This document shows, piece after piece, positions 11,212 to 20,096 of a DNA stretch of 64,000 nt. The position numbers and the translations under genes were made by a program. Under the pieces are notes generated by a model. It made no database searches and was not told where the DNA came from. It was given only the letters and a program-made list of their open reading frames with translations. This DNA comes from Lysobacter stagni (GTDB taxonomy: Bacteria; Pseudomonadota; Gammaproteobacteria; Xanthomonadales; Xanthomonadaceae). Location: contig NZ_JASGBI010000001.1 in assembly GCF_030053425.1 (NCBI RefSeq), positions 595,001-659,000 on the forward strand, written 5' to 3'. Within the stretch, counting starts at the first letter, position 1; each line of letters begins with the position of its first letter.

Positions 11212-13502
11212 CGGGCGACGTTCTCCGTCAGCGGCATGACGTGCAGGGCCCCGATGTCGGCCGCATTGAGCGGCCCATCGATGCCGCCCGCACCGCCGGT
11301 GTAATGGGCGTTGTGGCTGAGATACGACATATTGAATCCGTCGAGCAGACCGATGCGGCACGCGCCGCCGGCCTTCGCCTCGATCACGACCGGGCTGGAG
11401 CGTTGCATGGCAGTCCCGTGCGGCATCACCAGCGGGCCGGTCTGCGCCGGCTGGCCTTCGCACTCCACGATCAGTCGCTTCACGGCCGCCGTGATTCCGG
11501 TGTTGATCGGGCCATGCGTGTTCACGAAGTCGACGCTGAGTGCGTAACGCCCCGTCGTCGGCGCACGCCACTGGCGCGGCCACGCACCTTCGACCGTGGT
11601 TTCATCGCCGACGCAGCGCGTGGGTCCGTGCAGCGATTCCACGCCACCGGCCACGCGCGTCAGGCTCAGGCATTGCTGCGCGGGTCGGCGCGGCAGCGTC
11701 GCGTGCCGTGGCTGAGCGATAGCTTCGGCGCGCAGCGCACCGTCCACGTACAGGCGGGTTCCAGCCGGCACGTCGATGCGCCATTGCGCCCCGTCCTCGC
11801 GCAGCGTCGGCGCATCGGGCGATGCCGGTGCGAACGCAGCGGCGTCCAGGCGCACGTCGGCGATCGCGCGCGGCGCCTGCTTGCCGATCAGCTGCACGTG
11901 CCGTGTATCGCCCTCGCGACGCGTCGTGCCCGCGACCAGGAGGTCACCATCCACATGGGCTGGCCGGTGCAGGACGATCGTGCCATCCCGCAGCTGCAGC
12001 GACACCGTGTCGCGCTCGCCGAACAGCATCGGCACCAGCGCGACAGGAATCTTCGGCAGGACGCTGCCGTCGGCCTGCAGGCCGAACACGCCTTCCATCA
12101 CCATCTGCAGATAGCCCGCGACCGACCAGAGCTGCCGCGGCGAGTTCACCACCGGGCCGCTCAGTGCGCCGTCGTCGACGTGCACGGCCTGCGTGGTGAG
12201 TTCGAAGTTCTCCATGTTCGAGGCAGCCAGCGCGGCGCCGCGCATGAGCGAGCGGATCTCGTGTTCGATGCGCGGCGCGTCGTCCAGCCGGCGTGCGGCG
12301 CGCAGCGCGTAGGCGCTGACGAAGGGCCAGATCGCGCGGTTGTGGTAGATGGCGATGCCCGGTTGCTGCGGCCAGATCACCGGGCTTCCCGATTCCAGCG
12401 TCGGATAGTTGGACAACGCGCGACGCGCCCGATCCTCCGGCGCGATGCCGCTGTCGATCAGCAGCGCCAGGCCGAGCAGGTCGTAGGCCTCGAACGGCAC
12501 CGGATGCGCGGCAGTGCCGATATAGCTCATGTACAGGCCGCGGTCGTCCCGCCAGAAGCGTCGGTCGATGGCGCGCGCCAGCGCATCGGCCTGCGCGTCG
12601 TACTGCGCCGCGCGTGCGTCACCGCGTTCGTGCGCCAGTCGCGCCGCCAGGCGCAGCGCGCGGTAATGCAGCACGTTGGTCGACAGCGCGAAGGATTGCC
12701 CGATGAAGCCGACATCGTCCGCCGTCCAGCGCGGATAGGACTGCTCGCGCCAGTCGAGGAACGAGGTCTCGCCCCGGTACAGCCCCATGTCCTCGTCGAA
12801 CACGTACTGCCGGTCCTGCGCGAGCGTGGCGGTCAGCGCGCTCCAGGTCTGGTCGGCGAAACGTTGCGCGTCGGTGTCGTCCGATGGCGGCAAGGCAGCC
12901 GCGCCGAGGAACCACACCACGCGGTCGCTGCTGATCGGCCAGCTGCCGCCGGAGCCGGTGTCCTGCAACACATAGGTGCCCGGCGAGCCGCCCGCGCGTG
13001 CGTCGGAGAGCTTGAACCGCAGCGAATCGCGGGTGCGTTGCGGCGCCAGCCGCGCCAGCGCGAGGTCGGCCGCGAAGGAGAGATCGCGCGTCCACACATA
13101 GCGCCACTTCTCGCCGGTCTCGAAGCAGGGGCACGGAATCGGCCGGCCGCTGTCGTAGGCGTTATCGGTGATGGAGGCCACCTGCGCCCGCTGCAGCTCG
13201 TCCTGGGCAAGCGCGAACAGGCCGTCGAACAGCACGCTGGCGGTGTCGCTGCGCATGGGCTGTATCGCGATGTCGCGCTCGATCGCCGTGCCGGCCGCGT
13301 CCGTGCGCAGGCGCCAGCCGTCCGGCGACGCCGTCATCCGCGCGTGGTGGCCACGCCAGTCCAGGCCGTCCTGCCAGGGGTGGCCATCGGCCTGCGCATA
13401 CGCGCCGGTACTGACGGCCAGGCCACACGCCAGCGCCAGCCGCGCGACCGCAAGGGTCGTACGCCACGTGGTACGCGCATCGGGCGTGATGGCTCGATTC
13501 AT
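11208..13502 (-). CDS. Six-hairpin (alpha/alpha-barrel) glycosidase, secreted
   Basis: 764-residue exported protein (signal peptide ending GAYA-Q). The central part looks like an alpha/alpha six-hairpin glycosidase of the GH15/GH63 type: KWRYVWTRDLSFAADLA, an R-x-R-F-W-R-D-D-R-G-L-Y helix and IWPQQPGIAIYHNRAIWPF. The last 200 residues look like beta-sandwich substrate-binding modules. A GGGGAGG ribosome site precedes ATG 13502. First gene of the operon with the permease and amylase; its promoter region carries an operator-like palindrome at 13560. An exo-acting glucan or oligosaccharide hydrolase is likely, but I cannot assign a CAZy family firmly. Confidence 0.8.
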   Translation of the reverse strand: MNRAITPDARTTWRTTLAVARLALACGLAVSTGAYAQADGHPWQDGLDWRGHHARMTASPDGWRLRTDAAGTAIERDIAIQPMRSDTASVLFDGLFALAQDELQRAQVASITDNAYDSGRPIPCPCFETGEKWRYVWTRDLSFAADLALARLAPQRTRDSLRFKLSDARAGGSPGTYVLQDTGSGGSWPISSDRVVWFLGAAALPPSDDTDAQRFADQTWSALTATLAQDRQYVFDEDMGLYRGETSFLDWREQSYPRWTADDVGFIGQSFALSTNVLHYRALRLAARLAHERGDARAAQYDAQADALARAIDRRFWRDDRGLYMSYIGTAAHPVPFEAYDLLGLALLIDSGIAPEDRARRALSNYPTLESGSPVIWPQQPGIAIYHNRAIWPFVSAYALRAARRLDDAPRIEHEIRSLMRGAALAASNMENFELTTQAVHVDDGALSGPVVNSPRQLWSVAGYLQMVMEGVFGLQADGSVLPKIPVALVPMLFGERDTVSLQLRDGTIVLHRPAHVDGDLLVAGTTRREGDTRHVQLIGKQAPRAIADVRLDAAAFAPASPDAPTLREDGAQWRIDVPAGTRLYVDGALRAEAIAQPRHATLPRRPAQQCLSLTRVAGGVESLHGPTRCVGDETTVEGAWPRQWRAPTTGRYALSVDFVNTHGPINTGITAAVKRLIVECEGQPAQTGPLVMPHGTAMQRSSPVVIEAKAGGACRIGLLDGFNMSYLSHNAHYTGGAGGIDGPLNAADIGALHVMPLTENVAR

Positions 13503-13559
13503 GAACCTCCCCAGCTCAGTGCCGCCATGGTAGACGGCACCGGCCGCGCTGGTTCCGGC

Positions 13560-13573
13560 TGTATACGTATTCA
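13560..13573. promoter_or_regulatory. Operator-like palindrome TGTATACGTATTCA
   Basis: Near-perfect palindrome centred on ACGT in the intergenic space between the divergent six-hairpin glycosidase and alpha-glucosidase genes. Its reverse complement, TGAATACGTATACA, differs by one base from the motif at 19923-19936, which also lies between divergent genes of the same locus. It probably binds a common sugar-responsive regulator; the LacI protein at 3086 is one candidate. Confidence 0.65.
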
Positions 13574-13714
13574 TCGCCCAGCGAGCGAGTACGGCAATCC
13601 GCAGAGGAACGCATCGTGGAATAGTGCGCTCCATCGCGCGCCACGGGCGCGCCTGGCGGGCATGGATGCGGCATGGCAGACGCAGGGATGACTGGGTCGG
13701 GGACGGAACAGCGA

Positions 13715-15340
13715 ATGACGGAACAGATGCAGTGGTGGCGTGGCGCGGTGATCTACCAGATCTACCCGCGCAGCTTCCTGGACACCAATGGCGATGGCGT
13801 CGGCGACCTGCCGGGCATCGTCGAGAAACTGGACTACGTGGCCAGCCTCGGCGTCGACGCGATCTGGATTTCGCCGTTCTTCAGGTCGCCCATGGCCGAC
13901 TTCGGTTACGACATCGCCGACTACCGCGATGTCGATCCGCTGTTCGGCACGCTGGACGACTTCGACCGCTTGCTGGCCAAGGCGCATTCGCTGGGCATCC
14001 GCGTGATGATCGACCAGGTGCTCAGCCACACGTCGATCGAGCACGCCTGGTTCCGCGAAAGCCGCGAGAGCCGCGACAACCCGAAGTCCGACTGGTACGT
14101 CTGGGCCGACGCGAAGCCCGACGGCACGCCGCCCAACAACTGGCTGTCGCTGTTCGGCGGCGTGGCGTGGCAGTGGGAACCGCGACGCGGCCAGTATTTC
14201 CTGCACAACTTCCTGGCCTCGCAGCCGGACCTGAATTTCCACAACCCGGCGGTGCGCGAGGCCACGCTGGACAACGTGAAGTTCTGGCTCGACCGCGGCG
14301 TCGACGGCCTGCGCCTGGATGCGATCAACTTCTGCTTCCACGACACGCAGCTGCGCGACAACCCGGCCAAGCCGGCGGAGCTGCGCACCGGGCGGGGTTT
14401 CAGCCCCGACAACCCGTATGCGTTCCAGTACCACTGGTACAACAACACGCAGCCGGAGAACGTCGCGTTCATCGAGGACCTGCGCGCGCTGCTGGACCGC
14501 TATCCGGGCGCGACGACGCTGGGCGAGATCTCCTCGGAGGACTCGCTGGCGACCATGGCCGAGTACGTCGACGAGCGTCGCCTGCACATGGGCTACAGCT
14601 TCGAGCTGCTCACCGACGATTCCAGCGCCGCCTACATCCGCGGCACTGTCGAGGACCTCGAAGCGAAGATGCAGAACGGGTGGCCGTGCTGGGCCATCTC
14701 GAACCACGACGTGCAACGCGCGGTGACGCGCTGGGGCGGCGGTGGCGCGCTCGATGCAGAGCTGGCGAAGCAGCTGGTCGCGCTGGTGTGTTCGCTGCGC
14801 GGCTCGGTCTGCCTGTACCAGGGCGAGGAGCTGGGGCTGCCGGAGGCGGACGTGCCGTTCGAAGCCCTGCAGGACCCGTACGGCATCGCGTTCTGGCCGA
14901 CCTTCAAGGGCCGCGATGGATGTCGCACGCCGATGCCCTGGAACGGCGATGCACAGGCCGGCTTCAGCGTGCGCGCGCCGTGGCTGCCGGTGCCGGCGGC
15001 GCACACCGGACTGAGTGTCGCGATGCAGGATGCACAGCCCGCGTCGGTGCTCAACGGCGTTCGCCACCTGCTGCGCTGGCGCAAGTCGCATCCGGCGCTG
15101 GTGGGCGGCGACATCGCCTTCCTCGATGCGCCGGAACCGGTGCTGGCGTTCACGCGCCGCAGCGGCGACGAAATGCTGCTGGTCGTGTTCAACCTGTCGG
15201 CGATCCCGCAGCGCTGGGACGTGCCGGGCAGCCTGGGTTCCGTCGTACCGCTCGCCGATCACGGCCTGCTCGCGGGTGATGTGTCCCAGGGTGTGCTGCA
15301 CCTGCCGCCGCGCGGCGTGTTCTACGCACGACTGGGTTGA
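13715..15340 (+). CDS. GH13 alpha-glucosidase (oligo-1,4/1,6-glucosidase type)
   Basis: Cytoplasmic exo-acting alpha-glucosidase of 541 residues with no signal peptide; it should split imported maltose or maltodextrin into glucose. It starts with the canonical WWRGAVIYQIYPRSF and the calcium-site loop DTNGDGVGDLPG. Catalytic residues are Asp202 (GLRLDAINF), Glu271 (TLGEIS) and Asp332 (SNHDVQR). Starts at 13673 and 13688 are in frame, but ATG 13715 gives the usual family N terminus. It is followed after 63 bases by the esterase gene on the same strand. The GH13_23-type assignment is from memory of the family. Confidence 0.93.
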   Translation: MTEQMQWWRGAVIYQIYPRSFLDTNGDGVGDLPGIVEKLDYVASLGVDAIWISPFFRSPMADFGYDIADYRDVDPLFGTLDDFDRLLAKAHSLGIRVMIDQVLSHTSIEHAWFRESRESRDNPKSDWYVWADAKPDGTPPNNWLSLFGGVAWQWEPRRGQYFLHNFLASQPDLNFHNPAVREATLDNVKFWLDRGVDGLRLDAINFCFHDTQLRDNPAKPAELRTGRGFSPDNPYAFQYHWYNNTQPENVAFIEDLRALLDRYPGATTLGEISSEDSLATMAEYVDERRLHMGYSFELLTDDSSAAYIRGTVEDLEAKMQNGWPCWAISNHDVQRAVTRWGGGGALDAELAKQLVALVCSLRGSVCLYQGEELGLPEADVPFEALQDPYGIAFWPTFKGRDGCRTPMPWNGDAQAGFSVRAPWLPVPAAHTGLSVAMQDAQPASVLNGVRHLLRWRKSHPALVGGDIAFLDAPEPVLAFTRRSGDEMLLVVFNLSAIPQRWDVPGSLGSVVPLADHGLLAGDVSQGVLHLPPRGVFYARLG

Positions 15341-15403
15341 GCGCGGCGCACGGGCACGCCCGTGTCGCCTCGATGACGAACGCACATCATCCGGAGACGC
15401 GGC

Positions 15404-17191
15404 ATGGGATGCACACGGATTCGACGTTCGCTCCGTATCGCCGTGGCGTCGTGGCTGCTTGCCTTCGCGCACGGTGCGCTCGCTGTTGAACCGCTGTCGC
15501 CCGGCCCTGTCCCGGGCCCGCTGACTGTCGAGCCGCTCCGTTTCGACGCGACCACATTCGCCCCCGAAGGCATGCGGGCCACCGTCTACCTTCCCCCGGA
15601 CTACGCCTCCGGTACGCGCCGGTATCCGGTGCTCTACGTCAACGACGGCCAGGATCGGGAGGCCGTCCGCTTGCAGGCGACGCTGCAGGACCTGATCGCG
15701 AAGGGAACCATCCGCGCGCCGATCGTCGTCGCCATCGACATGCCACGCGACCGCATGGGGGCCTATGGCCTGTCCGACCGCGAGCGCGGCAACAGCGTCG
15801 TCGCGCAGACGAAGTACGGGCCGGTGGGCACGAACGCGCATGCGTATTCCGAATGGGTCGCGCACACGCTGGTTCCTGCCATCGATGCGCGCTACCGCAC
15901 GCGCACCACGCCGGACGCGCGCGCCATCCTGGGCTGGTCGCTGGGCGGGTTGAATGCGTTCAATCTGGGCTGGCAGTACCCGGAGGTGTTCGCGCGCGTG
16001 GGTGCGTTCTCGCCGTCGTTCTGGCTGGCGCAGGACGGTGCCAGCAATGAGACGGTGCAACGCACGCGCTTCGTGCAGCGGATCATCGATGGCAGTCAGC
16101 CACGTGTCGGTGCGCGATGGTTCTTCGCCGTGGGCACGACCGAGGAAGACAGCGACCGCGACGCTGACGGCGTCAACGATGCGGTGGACGACACGCGCGA
16201 CGTGATCGATGGCTGGCAACCGGACCACAGCGGCCAGAAAGGCCTGCGTCAGCTGGGTTATCGCATCAACGACGACCACGCCGCGGGCGCGACCCGCGCC
16301 GAGGTCGCGCTCTACCTGCTGCCCGACGGCCGCCACGAGCAGGCCGCGTGGGCGCGCATGCTGCCGGTGTTCCTGCAGTGGGCCTATGCCGTGCACGCCC
16401 CGGCCCTGCAGGCGACCGGTCACGTCGACAGCTACCAGGACGTGCCGGCCGGATCCGTGCGCCTGCCCTCGCGCAATGTCGACGTGTGGCTGCCGCCGGG
16501 CTATGAGGATCACCCGCGACGCCGCTATCCGGTGCTGTACCTGCACGATGGCCAGAACGTGTTCGACCCCGCGCTGGCCTACACCGGCGTCGACTGGGAC
16601 GTGGACGGCGCGATGACGCGACTGGTCGCCTCGAACGACGTGCGCGCGGCCATCGTCGTGGCGATTTCCAACACACCCTTGCGCGGTCCCGAGTACATGC
16701 CCGCCGGGGCGGTGGCCCCGGGACCGCGCGCCGGCGTGCTGTCGGACGACTACCTGCGTTTCATCGTCGACGAACTGAAGCCGGCGATCGACGCGACCTA
16801 CCGCACGAAACCCGACCGCGCGGACACGTTCGTGATGGGGTCCAGCATGGGCGGGCTGATCTCCGCCTACGCGATGAGCGAGTACCCGGATGTCTTCGCG
16901 GGTGCGGCGGGGTTGTCCACGCACTGGCCTGCCGACGATGGCGCGGTCATCGACTACCTGTCGACGCATCTGCCGCCGCGACGCACGCACCGCTTCTACT
17001 TCGACCACGGCACGGCGACGCTCGATGCGTCGTATGGGTCGTATCAACAGCGCATGGATCGCGTGCTGGAAGACGCAGGCTGGCGGCGTGGACGCGATTT
17101 CATGAGTCGCGAGTTTCCTGGCGCCGAACACAACGAACGCGCCTGGCGCGATCGCGTCGACGTCCCCCTGCAGTACCTGCTCCGGCCTTGA
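15404..17191 (+). CDS. Secreted double-domain esterase (two Esterase-D-like modules)
   Basis: 595-residue exported protein (signal peptide 1-27, ending ALA-V) built from two tandem copies of the Esterase-D/CE1-like alpha/beta hydrolase. Copy 1 has PVLYVNDGQ, nucleophile Ser179 in GWSLGG and a late His in GRHEQAAW. Copy 2 has PVLYLHDGQ, Ser481 in GSSMGG and His in EHNERAW. Both triads look intact. Between the nucleophile and His of copy 1 is an acidic EF-hand-like loop (DRDADGVNDAVDD). Placement behind alpha-glucosidase suggests removal of acyl groups from the imported glucan, or a role unrelated to ester cleavage; the substrate is unknown. Confidence 0.85.
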   Translation: MGCTRIRRSLRIAVASWLLAFAHGALAVEPLSPGPVPGPLTVEPLRFDATTFAPEGMRATVYLPPDYASGTRRYPVLYVNDGQDREAVRLQATLQDLIAKGTIRAPIVVAIDMPRDRMGAYGLSDRERGNSVVAQTKYGPVGTNAHAYSEWVAHTLVPAIDARYRTRTTPDARAILGWSLGGLNAFNLGWQYPEVFARVGAFSPSFWLAQDGASNETVQRTRFVQRIIDGSQPRVGARWFFAVGTTEEDSDRDADGVNDAVDDTRDVIDGWQPDHSGQKGLRQLGYRINDDHAAGATRAEVALYLLPDGRHEQAAWARMLPVFLQWAYAVHAPALQATGHVDSYQDVPAGSVRLPSRNVDVWLPPGYEDHPRRRYPVLYLHDGQNVFDPALAYTGVDWDVDGAMTRLVASNDVRAAIVVAISNTPLRGPEYMPAGAVAPGPRAGVLSDDYLRFIVDELKPAIDATYRTKPDRADTFVMGSSMGGLISAYAMSEYPDVFAGAAGLSTHWPADDGAVIDYLSTHLPPRRTHRFYFDHGTATLDASYGSYQQRMDRVLEDAGWRRGRDFMSREFPGAEHNERAWRDRVDVPLQYLLRP

Positions 17192-17204
17192 CCGCGCACG
17201 CGGA

Positions 17205-19826
17205 TCAGCGCAGTTCGATCACGCCGCTGTCGTCCATCACGCGCGGATCGCGCGCGCCATCGCCTCCGCCGAAGCCCGATGCGGTGGCCCCCGGGGCAAG
17301 CGGGCGATAGCCGCCGTCGTAGTCCCAGGTGCTGACATAGACCTTGCCGCCGCGGAACGAACGGGGCCGACCAAGCGAAGACGCCGGCAACACGAACGTG
17401 ACCGTTGCCGCCTCGCGATCCACCTGCAGCGTCGCGGCAGGAACGAGCGGCGTGCCCTCCTGCGTCGCGGTGGCACCGGTCGCGGAGAACAGTGCGTTGG
17501 ACCAGCCGTGCGCGCGCAGACGCACGCTCCAGTGCATACCGTCGGGCAGCACGCCGTTCTGCTGCGGCATGACGGTTGCGCCGGCGCCCGCATCCGGCAG
17601 CTGCACGAAGACGTTGAACGCAACGTGGTCGAATCCGTTGGGGGCGTTCCACGCCTGGCTCAACGAAGGCACCTGCACTTCAACTTTGAGCGCGCCACCG
17701 GCGCCGTATACGCGGACGCGCCGCAGGTCCGCGGGTCTCGCATCGCGCCAGCCGGCATCGAGGGGATAGGTGTAACGGCCCAGCGGGCCGTTGTCGTCGC
17801 CAGCCGCATCGTCGTGCTGTGCGAGCAGCGTCCAGTCGCGCTGCACGCGGAACTCGACCGCCTTCGATGCCACGCCGGCCTGTGGCGCCCACGCCACCAC
17901 ACGATGGACGATCGCCGCATCCGTCATGTCGCCCGTGTCGATGCGCGCGCGCCAGCGCCCATCACGATCGACTGGCACTCGCCGCGCGGTCGACACGTCG
18001 CCATCGACGACGATGTCCACATGCTCCGTACCGGATGCTCGGCCGGCGATGTCGAGCGCACTGGTCGTTTCGGCGACGCGGTGCATGTCGATGTCGAGCG
18101 ATGCGGAAGGCGCCTGCGGAACAACGGAGTCTTCGACGGCCTGCATCACCCAGCCCGCACGCGCCGGGAGGACCAGCGTGATTCGCCCCTCCGGATCGAC
18201 CACGGCATCGTGCGTGCCGCCGTCGATGGTGAAGCGGCTGCGCACGCGTGTGCCCGGCGCCAGCCCTGTATCGACGCGGTCCATCAGGGTGGGGTGTTCG
18301 GCCGTGTTCAACAGCACCAGCGCGCTCGCACCCTCGTGGTCCATGCGCCACGCCAGCGCACCGGGGCCAGCGGCATCGGAGCGCAGCACGGTGGGCACGC
18401 CACGCGAGAAGACGCGATCGCCGCGGCGCAACGCGATGGCCTCGCGCAGGTAGCGGTATAGCGGCGTCTGGGGATCAAAGCGGTCATGCCCGCCAGAGCC
18501 GTAACCCGTCGCGAACATCGAGGCGCGCTGCTCGGTGAAGCCCTGTTCGGTGCCGTAGTAGACCACCGGAATGCCCGGCAACGTCATGATCGCCAGCAGC
18601 GCCTGGCGCAGGGCTGCCTCGCTGCCACTGGCGAGAAAGCGGTCCACGTCGTGGTTGTCGACGAAGGTCGGCATGCGGTGCGGATCCGCATACAGCTGCA
18701 TCGTGCGCTGGATACGCCACGCCAGCTCTGCCGTGGGACGACCGCGCGCGAACACGTCCACGCTGGTGCCGTAAAGCGGGAACTGGATCATCGACGGCAG
18801 CAGTGCGCGTCCCTCCGCATCGCGCAGGTAGGTATCGATGCGGCGCATCTGCGCGTCCTCGTACGGACGATCGACGCCGAAACCCTCGCCAAACAGCAGG
18901 AAATCCTTGCGTCCGGTTTGCGCCGCGACCTGCGCGATGCCCGGCGCGGCGCGATCGCGCGCGTGCAGGAAGTCGTCGAAGTAGTCCGGCGGCACGTAGA
19001 AGGCGGTGTCGACTCGGAACGCGTCGACACCGGCCTCGCGTATCCAACGTGCGTACGAACGGCGAAGCGCGCGCCTCACCTGCGGGTTCTCCGTGTTCAG
19101 GTCGTCCAGGTCGGCCAGCTGGAAGTTGAGCAGCTGCTCGCGGTCGGCGTAGTCGCGGATGGCGGGCGTCCAGTGGTAGATGCCCTCCGCGCGCTGGCGC
19201 GCGTCGTGCGCGTCGTTGCGGTCGAACGGCGGCTGCGCGGGCGCGTTGCCGGCATTGCGCTGGAAATGCGCGGCCGGATCGCGCGGGTCCCAGCCGCCGT
19301 CGTAGGTGAAGTAGTTGCCGGTGTGGTTCACCACCACGTCCTGCACCAGGTACATGCCGGCGCCGTGCAGTCGGCGCGACAGGCGGCGGTAGTCCTCCAG
19401 CGTGCCGTAGTGGGCATCGACCGCGGCGAAATCGCTGGCCCAATAGCCGTGGTAGCCGCCGTAATGGCTGCGCTCGCTCCACCACTGGTTGGCCACGGGC
19501 GGCGTGATCCACACCGCGGTCGCACCCAGGTCGCGGATGTAGCCGATGCGCCGTTCGACGCCGCGCAGGTCGCCACCGCTCCAGCGTGCGTTGTCGCGTG
19601 GATCGTACTCACCCGCGCCCTGGTCGTTGTTGCGCGGCTCGCCGTCGTCAAACCGGTCGGTCATCACGAAATAGACGACCTGGTCGCGCCAGTCCGGGGA
19701 CGGCACGTGCAGTGGACCCAGCGGTGCGGCGTCCGGCGGCGCGGCGACCGACGGGACGGTCGCAAGCAACCACATGAACGCGAGCGCACGCGTGCGCGCG
19801 AACCTGGCCGGACCGCGTGTGCTCAT
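17205..19826 (-). CDS. Large GH13 alpha-amylase with glucodextranase-like C-terminal module
   Basis: 873-residue secreted amylase (signal peptide to about residue 31). The catalytic domain has Asp273 (AFRVDTAFY), Glu314 (LFGEGFG) and Asp393 (FVDNHDVDRF). After an Ig-like stretch, the last 220 residues (AAGDDNGPLGRYTYPLD, DLRRVRVYGAGGALKVEV, GFDHVAFNVFVQ) resemble the glucodextranase C-terminal domain, a probable carbohydrate-binding module. GGGAG lies four bases before ATG 19826. It is transcribed divergently from the TonB receptor, and the shared intergenic region carries two operator candidates. It converges on the esterase gene with a 13-base gap. It should attack starch or branched glucans outside or at the outer membrane. 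Confidence 0.92.
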   Translation of the reverse strand: MSTRGPARFARTRALAFMWLLATVPSVAAPPDAAPLGPLHVPSPDWRDQVVYFVMTDRFDDGEPRNNDQGAGEYDPRDNARWSGGDLRGVERRIGYIRDLGATAVWITPPVANQWWSERSHYGGYHGYWASDFAAVDAHYGTLEDYRRLSRRLHGAGMYLVQDVVVNHTGNYFTYDGGWDPRDPAAHFQRNAGNAPAQPPFDRNDAHDARQRAEGIYHWTPAIRDYADREQLLNFQLADLDDLNTENPQVRRALRRSYARWIREAGVDAFRVDTAFYVPPDYFDDFLHARDRAAPGIAQVAAQTGRKDFLLFGEGFGVDRPYEDAQMRRIDTYLRDAEGRALLPSMIQFPLYGTSVDVFARGRPTAELAWRIQRTMQLYADPHRMPTFVDNHDVDRFLASGSEAALRQALLAIMTLPGIPVVYYGTEQGFTEQRASMFATGYGSGGHDRFDPQTPLYRYLREAIALRRGDRVFSRGVPTVLRSDAAGPGALAWRMDHEGASALVLLNTAEHPTLMDRVDTGLAPGTRVRSRFTIDGGTHDAVVDPEGRITLVLPARAGWVMQAVEDSVVPQAPSASLDIDMHRVAETTSALDIAGRASGTEHVDIVVDGDVSTARRVPVDRDGRWRARIDTGDMTDAAIVHRVVAWAPQAGVASKAVEFRVQRDWTLLAQHDDAAGDDNGPLGRYTYPLDAGWRDARPADLRRVRVYGAGGALKVEVQVPSLSQAWNAPNGFDHVAFNVFVQLPDAGAGATVMPQQNGVLPDGMHWSVRLRAHGWSNALFSATGATATQEGTPLVPAATLQVDREAATVTFVLPASSLGRPRSFRGGKVYVSTWDYDGGYRPLAPGATASGFGGGDGARDPRVMDDSGVIELR

Positions 19827-19881
19827 GCCGCTCCCGTGGCGCATCCCGGCCGTCGGCCGGCGGGAGACCACTATTCCATGG

Positions 19882-19895
19882 CGAAAACGATTGCA
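19882..19895. promoter_or_regulatory. LacI/GalR-type operator candidate TGCAATCGTTTTCG (minus strand)
   Basis: Read on the minus strand, the site fits the general LacI/GalR consensus TGNAANCGNTTNCA with one mismatch in the last base. It lies 56 bases upstream of the amylase start, in the divergent amylase/TonB promoter region. Regulator identity is not known; a sugar-responsive LacI-family protein, such as the one encoded at 3086, is the natural candidate. Confidence 0.55.
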
Positions 19896-19922
19896 CCGCC
19901 GTCCCGGCACGTCGCGGCGCGA

Positions 19923-19936
19923 TGAATACGTATGCA
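19923..19936. promoter_or_regulatory. Operator-like palindrome TGAATACGTATGCA
   Basis: One-base variant of the palindrome at 13560-13573, placed between the divergent amylase and TonB receptor genes. Both copies sit 55-100 bases upstream of a minus-strand gene start and 140-160 bases upstream of a plus-strand start. Recurrence of a 14-base motif at the two divergent promoters of one catabolic locus is strong evidence for a shared regulator. Confidence 0.65.
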
Positions 19937-20096
19937 AAGGAATTTGTGCGGCAGTGGCTGGCCCTACCATCCCGCTACGCCTTGGACTGCCCTGTTTTCA
20001 GGCCATCCGCGGCGAACGGGCCCCGGCGATCGACGGCAACAAGCCGCGACGGACGCGGGCCGACACATAAAAAAACCGAATGCAGTGGGAGGGGAG

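Noticed and set aside
13571..17131. Very long antisense open frame (over 1,100 codons) opposite alpha-glucosidase and esterase
   Set aside because: GC-rich codon bias leaves the complementary frame open. Its translation is low-complexity and Arg/Val/His-rich, and the plus-strand genes have full family motifs.
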